Of a stretch of 64,000 nt of DNA, positions 1 to 8,728 are shown piece by piece. The position numbers were made by a program, and so were the translations under genes. The stretch is from Histomonas meleagridis (lineage: Eukaryota > Parabasalia > Tritrichomonadida > Dientamoebidae). Below the pieces are notes generated by a model that worked only from the letters and a program-made list of their open reading frames with translations, was not told the origin of the DNA and made no database searches. The stretch spans positions 682,001 through 746,000 of the forward strand of contig WSYJ01000164.1 in the NCBI GenBank assembly GCA_020186115.1, read 5' to 3'. The first letter of the stretch is position 1, and each line of letters starts with the position of its first letter.

Positions 1-201
1 GACATTTTATTGCTTGGTAAGAACGATTTTAATTGTTGGAATATAATGTTCTATTTTTTTGCCGGAGTTATTCAGCGAATTTGTAATGAAAACGAGACTA
101 AGAAAATTGACGCCAGAAGCGACTATAACAGACTTCATCAAATAATATCTGATTCCGTACATCGTCCAAGAGAAACTATTTTAAGCGTTTCAGATTTATA
201 G
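1..201 (+). CDS. 3' end of an unrecognised protein gene (partial)
   Basis: The frame is open from the first base and ends with TAG at 199-201, giving at least 66 residues. The window edge cuts off the beginning, so this is the C-terminal tail of a longer protein. The visible part starts hydrophobic (an aromatic-rich stretch around the first 25 residues) and becomes charged and polar towards the end. I do not recognise a domain. About 320 bases of AT-rich sequence separate it from the converging ankyrin gene on the other strand, and I see nothing else there. Confidence 0.4.
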   Translation, partial: DILLLGKNDFNCWNIMFYFFAGVIQRICNENETKKIDARSDYNRLHQIISDSVHRPRETILSVSDL

Positions 202-519
202 AAAAATGTATTTTAAAATTAGTAATACGAAAAATAACTTTACTCTATCCTAAAAAAAAGATATTTATTTTTATTTTTTACGAATAATTTTTTAAAATTT
301 GATGCTTATAAACTTCTTTAAGGAAAAATTTTATTGTGAAAAATATTATTTTATGAAATAATTTTGTTTTGTATTAATGCAAATTTCACCTAAAAGATTT
401 ATCAGAGACATAAAAATTCATATTTGATATAAAATCAGATATAAAACTTAATTATTAAGTTGTCAATATGAATATTCATTATTAAATCATTTATTAATTA
501 TGTATTAGAGTGAATATAA

Positions 520-1967
520 TTATTTTGGGATCATTTTACATTTAGCTTGAATTAATTTAGCTATTTCTGTATAACCTTTTGAAGTTGCTTTCATAAGTGC
601 AGTTTCAAATTATATAAATAATTTCCAAATTTTATTTTGAAATATTAAATTATTAAAATAAATTATAAATAAAACAAATAAATATCTTTAGCATTAATAT
701 CAATTCCTTCTTGATCAAGAAGTAATTTAACTATATCTGTATAACCATTTCTAGATGCCCAAATAAGTGCTGTTTCAAATTATTTAAATAATTTCCAAAT
801 ATTATTTTGAAATCCAAAATTAATTAATTAAAAAAATATAATAAATTAATATAATTGTATTAATATCAATTCCTTTTTGTTCCAGAATATATTTTACAAG
901 TTCAATATTTCCTAGTTTAATTGATAAAAATAAAATATCTTTTGTTGGTTGATTTTCTTTAAGAAAATGCTTGATAAAAAATGTATTACCATTTCTTGTT
1001 GCTTCAGAAATAATATTATCATTTATTTTCATTCCTTCTTTAATCAAAAATGTGAAAATATCATAATTATGAAATGATACACAAGTTGTACCTAATTCTT
1101 CTAATTTTAAAATTTCTTTAGTGCTATTTTCATAAATATATTTAAAGATATTATTTCGATGAAACATAATTGCTACACTATATGCATCTTCAAAAATTGA
1201 GTGATTTTGTATACACAAATGAATGATTTCTTCATTTCCACCTGCAATTGCATATTTACCTGTATTTTTTACATTAGCACCATTCATAAGTAAATATTTA
1301 AAACATTTAATAGAAGAAAAAAATGCTGCATAATCAATTAATGTAACATTTTCTTGATTAATAAATGAATATCTTTCATAAAGTGATGGTTCAATAAATT
1401 GATTAAAATTAAAATCATTTTGTGATGACATTTCTTGAAGTTTTTCTATTTCATCATTTCGAATTATTTTTGCAATTTCATTTGGATTAACTCCTTCTTC
1501 AATCAATTGCTTATGAAGTTCCCAATCATTCTTTGAAAGTATTTCGTAGTTTTCCATAATATATTCATAATATTCATCATATTCATGATATTGTATTTCC
1601 TTTCCCATGTAATGAACAAAATGCAAATCCGAAAAAGGAATAGTTTTTGAACTTACAAAATTTTCTTTAATCAAATAATAAAGAATATAATATGATCCTT
1701 CTAAATATCCTTCAAGAAATAAACCAGAAAATATATCAAAAAATTTGGATTGAATTTTATTTGATTCTTCAAACTCTATGATCCCTTTCATAAAAATATT
1801 CGTATATTTGAATGTATGCATATAATTTGACCAATAATTAAGTTAAAGGAAAATGCATAATTTTCATCGAATATGCTAATTAACGAGTTTAATGATTGAT
1901 TAATATTTTTTTCATCTAAGTTAAAGATAATTTGCTGGATTAAATGTGCCTTTTCCCATTCGTTCAT
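520..1967 (-). CDS. Interrupted ankyrin-repeat (DUF3447-type) protein, one frameshift
   Basis: Minus-strand member of the ankyrin family that recurs at 8729, 32004 and 46996. The long exon (about 1800-870) carries the DUF3447-like region, including WELHKQLIEEGVNPNEIAKI and the IDYAAFF ankyrin motif. Two more single-repeat exons follow, and the last ends in a lysine-rich tail with TAA at 520-522. Two spacers separate the exons (82 and 83 nt by my count). An ATG at 1967-1965 opens a second frame (MNEWEKAHLIQQIIFNL) that matches the N-terminus of the 8729 gene. It joins the main frame only if one base is added in the A5 run at 1792-1796, so the gene is either freshly broken or miscalled there. 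The role is inferred: ankyrin proteins are protein-binding scaffolds. Substrate and location cannot be seen. Confidence 0.7.
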
Positions 1968-2290
1968 TTTTGTTTTTACGCTTATGATTTTTGTGATAAA
2001 CTTTTATCACAGTCTGTGGCTATTTAAATGAAAACAGCTAAAAATATTTTATTTTGAATTCGATATCAAACAAAATCTTTTATTCATTTTTGATAGGAAT
2101 AATATATCACACACTAAGTATATACTCAAGTTGATTTTCATTGGTATTCTAATACTTTTTTATAAATATATTTAATAGAGAATTTAAAAACCAAACAAAA
2201 AATAGATCATTTAAAGCGACAAATTGTACAATTTAAATATTTGAAACTCTGATTTATAGAAAAAGTCAATTTCTTTTATTCAATTATCGA

Positions 2291-4489
2291 TCAAAACGGA
2301 TTTAAACCTGAGAAAAGATTTGATGTGACTCCGATAAAAGTGGCCAAAGCGGTCGTGCAAGCCGCCGGAAGCAATTCACCCGTTGCCACAGCGCTTATTC
2401 CTCCTTTTGCGAAGGCACTGCCTATGAATGCGCCGACAGCCGGATTTGCCATGAATGAGCCGACCACGCAAACAACTCCAATTCCGATTCCGCACAATAT
2501 CAATCCCTTTTCAGCCGTTAGATTGAACGCCGGCGCTTTTTGAGGGCTCTTTGGTGGTTGTGGTTCGAAATGAATTTCGATATCGATTACACCTATGTAT
2601 TCACCCGAGTTAATGAATTTAAATTTCTTCTCGATGGTGATTGTATAAGTTTGCTTCATGAAGTTATATGAAGTTTTGATATTTCCATCTCCGATAATTA
2701 ATGTCAACTTATTCAAGATATCACTTAAATTACCATTCGTTATCTTCGTGTCAATGTTTAAGTTGAACCATTTCGGTCCGAGAGTGAAATTCGCATTCGG
2801 AGTATCGCCGAAATTCCATTTGAGAGAATTTCCTTGGAAATCAAGTTTAAAGCCATACTTTGGGAAGTTCAGCTTGCTCTGGCTGATCTCAATGCATCCT
2901 GGGCCTTTAGAAAAGTTGCTTTTGATTGCATGTTTCGCAGTTACCTTAATAGTAATACCTGGAAACACTATCTCATATGTGGTATCATGCGTTAACTTAA
3001 TGTTTGGTATTATTGATTGAATGATTTCATTTTGTGAATCTAATACCATTTGTTGGATATCTTCATCGGCCAATTTAATCTTTGAAAAAGACTCATTCAA
3101 GTCGCATACATAAACAACTTGTTTTCCTAAGGCATTATAACATTCTTCAACATTACTCTTTGGGAATTTACATACGCCATTGTTTTGATATGGATCATTA
3201 AAGATATAATTTGATTGATCATAGCCAACAAGGACAAGGCAATGCTCTCCTCCACGCCATCGGAAATCATTTCCCTTTTTTTCAGGTGGATAATTAATTG
3301 TCCAACGAGTAGTAAGACGCATTGGAGACATGTTCATTGTAGCCCATATTAGAACTGGTTTTCCTTTGTCAATGAATTCAGAAACAACATCTGGAAGACT
3401 TTTTCCAGTTACGGATCTTGCACGAAGAAGAGGTGGAAGATTCTTATTCATTGCATTAGCAATACATGGTGCATAACATCCATATCCACAATTGCTACCT
3501 GACCTGATGTATGGATCTCCTACATATGCATCGTTTGGATCAGCTGCATAAACGCGACCGTTTACAACCGTCCACGGGTGAACGTTTAAATGCTTTTTAA
3601 TAAATTCTTCAGGTGAAATCTTAACTCCATAGTATTGTAGAAGCATTGTAGCTGAGACAGATTCACAGCCAGATGGTATGTTAAGTTGGTTCAGGTATGG
3701 AACTTTAATTAGTTTGAGAGCACCTGATAAATCATGAGATATTAAACGACTTGAAGAAGTTGATTGATTTTCATCCTTTCCAGTGACCAGTAAAACACAA
3801 CTTTCTGTAATATAATCAGGGCTCCACTTGCCAATAACTTTTTGTGATTGATGAACAACAATTTTTAGATAACATCCTCCATGATTTTTTTCACAAACAT
3901 TGTTATATAGTTCATATTTCTTTCCTGCAGAAAGAGAAAATGATTGACGCCTGTTTGTACAGTTCTCTTCTTGATCATTTGATATGCCATATATTGAAAC
4001 ATCGATTGTACCACTGAATTTTGAATCGACAAGATTAAAATAAACCGAAGATTTACTTGTTTTCCTTCTTACTTCAGTGCAATAAGTTCCAGGGCCTTGA
4101 AAAACAATATCTGAATTTTTTGAATTTAATCCTAATCCATCTGTTAATTCTATACAACCACTCTCTGATTTGCTGTCTGGGCTCCAAGTGCCTTCAACAG
4201 TTTGTCCATTAAGATTTGCAAAAACTAATTGAGCACTTGGGAAATGATCTTCCTGGACACGATTATATAACATATACTTCTTTCCTGCTTCTACTTCGAA
4301 GCAAAGGCCTTTGTTTGTACAATTTAGTTTTTTATCTCCACATAAGCCAAAAATAGCAACTTGAATTTTTCCTGAAAAATTTGCAGTTGTAAGATTAAGA
4401 TAGACTGATGTATTGTCTTTTTTGTCTCTTATGCATGTTGTAGGATTGTCATTCGTAACTCTGAATTCTTCACTTCTCGTATTACTCAT
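2291..4489 (-). CDS. C39-like papain-fold cysteine peptidase with two N-terminal beta domains
   Basis: 732 residues, starting at an ATG. Residues about 20-115 and 140-235 are two copies of one beta-rich domain: each has SVY(L/F)NL, FSG.I.V.I(F/Y)G, AGKKY.LYN and a conserved WSPD. Residues about 260-450 match the peptidase C39 type 2 family: KVPYLNQ, Cys275 in SGCESVSATM, His416 in GGEHCLVLVGYD and Asp432 in NDPY, all spaced as a papain-like triad. A third beta-rich region follows (about 480-640), and the last 70 residues are glycine/alanine-rich and hydrophobic, perhaps membrane-inserting. There is no clear N-terminal signal peptide. Such C39 domains are known mainly from Gram-positive bacteria, so lateral transfer is likely (inference). 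The 3' end, at 2291-2550, is visibly richer in G and C than its surroundings. Probable role: cleavage of peptides or peptidoglycan-type substrates. Confidence 0.7.
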   Translation of the reverse strand: MSNTRSEEFRVTNDNPTTCIRDKKDNTSVYLNLTTANFSGKIQVAIFGLCGDKKLNCTNKGLCFEVEAGKKYMLYNRVQEDHFPSAQLVFANLNGQTVEGTWSPDSKSESGCIELTDGLGLNSKNSDIVFQGPGTYCTEVRRKTSKSSVYFNLVDSKFSGTIDVSIYGISNDQEENCTNRRQSFSLSAGKKYELYNNVCEKNHGGCYLKIVVHQSQKVIGKWSPDYITESCVLLVTGKDENQSTSSSRLISHDLSGALKLIKVPYLNQLNIPSGCESVSATMLLQYYGVKISPEEFIKKHLNVHPWTVVNGRVYAADPNDAYVGDPYIRSGSNCGYGCYAPCIANAMNKNLPPLLRARSVTGKSLPDVVSEFIDKGKPVLIWATMNMSPMRLTTRWTINYPPEKKGNDFRWRGGEHCLVLVGYDQSNYIFNDPYQNNGVCKFPKSNVEECYNALGKQVVYVCDLNESFSKIKLADEDIQQMVLDSQNEIIQSIIPNIKLTHDTTYEIVFPGITIKVTAKHAIKSNFSKGPGCIEISQSKLNFPKYGFKLDFQGNSLKWNFGDTPNANFTLGPKWFNLNIDTKITNGNLSDILNKLTLIIGDGNIKTSYNFMKQTYTITIEKKFKFINSGEYIGVIDIEIHFEPQPPKSPQKAPAFNLTAEKGLILCGIGIGVVCVVGSFMANPAVGAFIGSAFAKGGISAVATGELLPAACTTALATFIGVTSNLFSGLNPF

Positions 4490-4760
4490 CCAATAAAAAA
4501 TGCCATTCTTTTTACTGTTGGCTTTTTTTTGGAAAATGTGCCAAATAATTTTTAGCTATTCTTGTTTAACTTAATTGGAAAAGATGACTTTAGGAAATTG
4601 TGAAATTCATTTTTTCATGATTTTTTTTATCATTTACGCATTATTTGTGATCATCATAATTTTGATATTTTTTGATGAGATGTAAAAAAAAAATTATGTA
4701 TTATATAATTTCTATTTTGTTGAAAATGTTTTGAGGCCGTAGTAAAGCAGAAAAGCTTTT

Positions 4761-5120
4761 TTGTTCATTTTTATCCATGATTCGGAGCAAACTGATTTAT
4801 TTAACATAATAAATCTAAACGAGAAAAGTACTAAGAAAACAGTACAAGTTGAGCCTGGAATTTCTTTGATAATTTGCCCTCCGAAAGATGAAGTTAACGC
4901 GCCATATAATGTAAATGATCAAATGTATCGAAACTTGAAAATCGTTAAGGAATTAGAAATCCCAAATTATGGGATAAATCCAAAAGATAACTTGGATAAT
5001 GTCCCCGATATTAATTGGATTTCGAATTCCGATGGTTTGTTGTCAGTATCAAAACAACCTGGGAAAACTATTTTTTGCGTAATAGTGATTTTTGTTATTA
5101 TAATTAATGATCTCACTTAA
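4761..5120 (+). CDS. Short unrecognised open frame, possible gene remnant with a tail anchor
   Basis: Open frame of 119 codons beginning at a TTG. The first in-frame ATG is more than 50 codons in. The protein is polar and proline/asparagine-rich for about 100 residues and ends in a hydrophobic stretch (TIFCVIVIFVIIIN) right before the stop, like a tail anchor or the last transmembrane helix of a truncated protein. It ends 56 bases before the ATG of the UGGT-like gene on the same strand. No domain is recognised. It could be the remains of a membrane protein or a chance frame. The 270 bases before it (4490-4760) are AT-rich and without visible features. Confidence 0.25.
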   Translation: MFIFIHDSEQTDLFNIINLNEKSTKKTVQVEPGISLIICPPKDEVNAPYNVNDQMYRNLKIVKELEIPNYGINPKDNLDNVPDINWISNSDGLLSVSKQPGKTIFCVIVIFVIIINDLT

Positions 5121-5176
5121 AGAAAAGGATAAAGAAATAAAAGAAATTGGACACTTTTCGGTTATTAATTACTCTT

Positions 5177-8100
5177 ATGCTTTGGGTTCCTTTTCTAATT
5201 TCTGCAATGATTGTCACTGGAAACTGGAGTGATTCAACCCCCAAAGACGAAACAATTGAATTCTTTAAGGATTTGGAACCATCACTTCTTAATATTGTAA
5301 AAGAAAAAATCTCCAAAGCACAAAACAATGAAATTTCAATATTAAACTCTTTAAAAGGAGTAGTTCAGCAACCTCTTTTTGGACTATTAAATCTAAGTCT
5401 TGGATATCGTATTTATCATCCAAAAGCATCCATTAATAATCCTATCAATCAAAAACCGAAACTAAGAGGTTGGTCTCTTATAAATGATGATGGGACACAA
5501 GCTAACATTTCTTTTAATGGTATACAAGGTAAAATCTTATCTTCACTTAAAAATTACACAAATCCAAATGAAAAGCTACACCTTATTCAAAATGTATCAA
5601 TTTCTTTATATAATGTTGCTAAAGAACTTTCAACAGTCGAACCACTTGCAAAACCAAATTCCTTAAATCAATTTGAAAACAATTATGGATATTTTGGAAT
5701 TAATGGAAGAAAAACCAACACAAATTCATTAGATCTTATCACCTCTCTTATAGATGAATACAAAGTCACTCGACTTCTTGATTCTTCATCATATGATTTT
5801 CTTAACTCACCATATTATCGTCCGCCACTTCATTATACAAGTGCACCACCAAGTCCACAATATTTAGTCGGCCATCGTTTTGAAGATCTTTATAATGGAT
5901 GGCCGAAGCAACCAAATCTCAAAAGTGACTCTATCGGCTTTTGTAAAATCAGTCAAAAAGTCGTAAAAATGACAATTTTCTTTAACATCAGTTCACCTGA
6001 GACTCCTGCTCTATTACGTTGGGCTCATGAATCAGTGACTGACAAAGTACCAATACATTTTACCCTTATAATGAATGTAGATCTTAATAATTCTACTGAA
6101 AAAACAATTGCATATGCATATCATCAATTATGTAATTCACTTAATGTTCGTAATGCATGTGCATTTTTACTTGATGCATATAAGAAAGGATCATTTAAGC
6201 GCGCATATAAAGCAACACTTCCATCAGTTTCATGGAGAAAACTTGGAACATTAATGAAACCTGAAAATTCACTTACGAAACGAATTAATGAACAAGTTGA
6301 ATATTGTCGTAATCATCATATTAATGATACATCTGTTTCTATTAATGGCGATTTCATTCAAGAACGACCGATATTTAATGTTGTTGAGAAGAAAGCGTAT
6401 TCAGTAGTGAAGAAACTTAAAGAAGCGAAAAATCTTAATTTGGATAAAATCGAAGAATGGTTTGGTAACAATTCCATTATCACTAATCTTTCGACATATC
6501 CACGAGTGAATTATTATAACTTTTTATCATATCGAACAAATGATTTAAACACAATAACGTCATCAATCAAAAAAATCATCAGTTTATCAAATTCGAATTT
6601 AATTCCAACAGTTAAATTTAACAATGAAAATATTTATAATAAATTTACAAATGAAGAATTAAACTTTTTACGAGTAGATAAAGATGAACATTATACATTA
6701 ATTGGGCCATTAATATTTAAAGGCGATTTAACAGATGAAATGATTAAATATTATCAACAGTATGTTGAATATTGTTTTTATGTTGATACATTAAAAGGAT
6801 TAACGAAAGAGAAATTATTAACTGCATTAATTATTCGGTCTACAATGTATTTAGATAAAATCGAAAGAGAAAAAGAGCCGAAACTTGAACAAGATGATTA
6901 TTTAATACGAAAAACTGATTCAAAATCACCATTAAAAGTAACATTCATATGTAATATATTTAGTGATTCATATCGCGAAATTATGGGAAACATTGCAGTT
7001 ATAGCTGATTCAGGTGCAGCTAATGTTGATTTTTATATTATACCGAATTTTGAGAATTATCAAAATAATATTCCGAAACATTTTTTGACGAAGTTTTATA
7101 TCTCATTTGGTAAAAACGAAATTGGACCATGTAATAAATGTATTGTTCGACGTCATCATCATTGGAACATTGAGAAGTTATCAGTTTTCCATTATGAAAT
7201 CACTGAAATACTTTCATATGGATTCATTAATGAAAAAAGTATTTTCATGATTGACAATAATTACAAAACGTCATTACCAGAGAACGGATATTTTGTTAAT
7301 TATTTACCAATTGGTAAACATGAAACAAAAGGAATTAAACAAAAGTATTATAATGTCGATAGTTTAATACCATACACCAAATTTATTACAACTGATTCAA
7401 CATTAAAAATTCAAAATGTTGAACAACAAAATGATAATATAAATATATTAATACATTGCGAAAATAATAATAACACAATAACACAACAAGTTAAAACATT
7501 TTTATATTCATTAACTGAAAATATGAAAAAACAGAAAAAAATTAATTTATATATTTCTGGGTCACAACTTAATTTAAATATTAGTGACATTAATATAATA
7601 TATTTGCCTACATTTATACCATCGTTTTATAATAATATCTTCAAGTTAAGCGATTGGCCATTTGCTTTTGTCGATTTATATTTGCCTCCAAACATTAACT
7701 TACTTTACATTGATAAGAATTCCATATTTAAGACTGACGTATCGAGGTTTTGGAAAATCGATATGAAGAATGCCGCTGTAGCTACACCGTTAATGACCGA
7801 TTATAGAGCTATGAAGAAAAATAAGTATTGGATGAATAGAAACTCTTTGATCGATAGATTAGGAAGACCTTATCATAGTAATTCACTGGTTTACTTCAAT
7901 ACATTTAACTGGTTTACAATGGAAGGTGGCGCTTGGTACAGAAAACTGACGCAGATTTCAATGGATTCAGGACTCTCATTGAAAAATTTGAATGAAGAGA
8001 TTTTCAATAATTTACAATTGAGAATTCAGTTCTTGTCATTACCTGAAGAAGTACATTTTTGTGATCTAAGAAACCCGGAAAAATTAGGGAAAAAGTCATT

Positions 8101-8191
8101 GATTGTACAGTTGTGTACAAATTCAACAGCAAGAGTGGCTGGGATAAAGATAGATAATATAAGAGAAAAGACAAAAGAAAAATATGGATGA
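5177..8191 (+). CDS. UDP-glucose:glycoprotein glucosyltransferase-like protein, probably inactive
   Basis: I start at the ATG at 5177 because it opens a typical signal peptide (MLWVPFLISAMIVTG); the frame itself continues upstream to a TTG. That gives 1,004 residues, much shorter than the usual 1,500 or so. The middle has UGGT thioredoxin-like features (NNYGYFGINGRK near residue 170, then FLNSPYYRPP). The C-terminal 250 residues follow the GT24 domain: LLYIDKNSIFKTD, YWMNR...GRPYHSNSLVYF, NLNEE.FNN and the final SLPEE..FC...LC. The family's catalytic DxD (VDADQ) is replaced by IDKN and the NLDQD motif by NLNEE, so transferase activity should be lost. UGGT normally reglucosylates misfolded glycoproteins in the ER. 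This copy may only recognise unfolded proteins (inference). There is no KDEL-type retention signal at the C-terminus. Confidence 0.72.
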   Translation: MLWVPFLISAMIVTGNWSDSTPKDETIEFFKDLEPSLLNIVKEKISKAQNNEISILNSLKGVVQQPLFGLLNLSLGYRIYHPKASINNPINQKPKLRGWSLINDDGTQANISFNGIQGKILSSLKNYTNPNEKLHLIQNVSISLYNVAKELSTVEPLAKPNSLNQFENNYGYFGINGRKTNTNSLDLITSLIDEYKVTRLLDSSSYDFLNSPYYRPPLHYTSAPPSPQYLVGHRFEDLYNGWPKQPNLKSDSIGFCKISQKVVKMTIFFNISSPETPALLRWAHESVTDKVPIHFTLIMNVDLNNSTEKTIAYAYHQLCNSLNVRNACAFLLDAYKKGSFKRAYKATLPSVSWRKLGTLMKPENSLTKRINEQVEYCRNHHINDTSVSINGDFIQERPIFNVVEKKAYSVVKKLKEAKNLNLDKIEEWFGNNSIITNLSTYPRVNYYNFLSYRTNDLNTITSSIKKIISLSNSNLIPTVKFNNENIYNKFTNEELNFLRVDKDEHYTLIGPLIFKGDLTDEMIKYYQQYVEYCFYVDTLKGLTKEKLLTALIIRSTMYLDKIEREKEPKLEQDDYLIRKTDSKSPLKVTFICNIFSDSYREIMGNIAVIADSGAANVDFYIIPNFENYQNNIPKHFLTKFYISFGKNEIGPCNKCIVRRHHHWNIEKLSVFHYEITEILSYGFINEKSIFMIDNNYKTSLPENGYFVNYLPIGKHETKGIKQKYYNVDSLIPYTKFITTDSTLKIQNVEQQNDNINILIHCENNNNTITQQVKTFLYSLTENMKKQKKINLYISGSQLNLNISDINIIYLPTFIPSFYNNIFKLSDWPFAFVDLYLPPNINLLYIDKNSIFKTDVSRFWKIDMKNAAVATPLMTDYRAMKKNKYWMNRNSLIDRLGRPYHSNSLVYFNTFNWFTMEGGAWYRKLTQISMDSGLSLKNLNEEIFNNLQLRIQFLSLPEEVHFCDLRNPEKLGKKSLIVQLCTNSTARVAGIKIDNIREKTKEKYG

Positions 8192-8728
8192 ATGATTTTA
8201 TGAATAAAGTATATGTTAAATATGAATAAATTAAAAATATTTTTGAAAATCTGAAAAAAAAATATATTTTAAATTTTTGTAATAACTTAAATTAAGAATA
8301 TTTTGAGTTATTTTTTTTCTATTTTGTGCTTTTAAACAATTTATTGCATCCTATAAATTAAAATTATTGCACTGGAATATCAAAAACACTGCTCAATTTT
8401 CTCACTCTTATGTATTAAACAATAAAATACATTGTGTGCTCAATTCAGCCATTGTTAACATTTAAAAAACGCAAAAGCATCTCAAATTAGGAAAAACATA
8501 AATACCTTTAATTTTGATATAATATTGTATGTTGTAATTTCATCCGAAGGAACATATATTAATATATAATAAATTATCATGAATCGAGATATTTTCATAA
8601 AGAGTTGCTCTGTGTTTGTACTTGACGCGGTTAATTTAACCCCTCAGCGATTTGTTTGTTTTACACCAAATTTGAATGAGTATTTTTAACCGTCTCAAAC
8701 CATTTCAACGAGAAAGGAAAATAGACCT
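8192..8728. other. Intergenic region resembling the Ras-like gene upstream regions
   Basis: No open frame of note. From about 8440 to 8620 the sequence resembles, in the same order, the region upstream of both Ras-like genes (38130-38345 and 61140-61320): an AAAAGCAT block, a TTTTGATATAATATT-like block, a TTTCAT block and GAGATATTTTCAT followed by AAGAGTTG. This suggests a shared, diverged upstream or promoter region for the ankyrin gene at 8729 and the Ras-like genes. Confidence 0.45.

Noticed and set aside
4690-4760. Possible tRNA-like GC-richer patch before the 4761 open frame
   Set aside because: It does not form a cloverleaf or contain recognisable A and B boxes; no tRNA or rRNA gene was found anywhere in the window.
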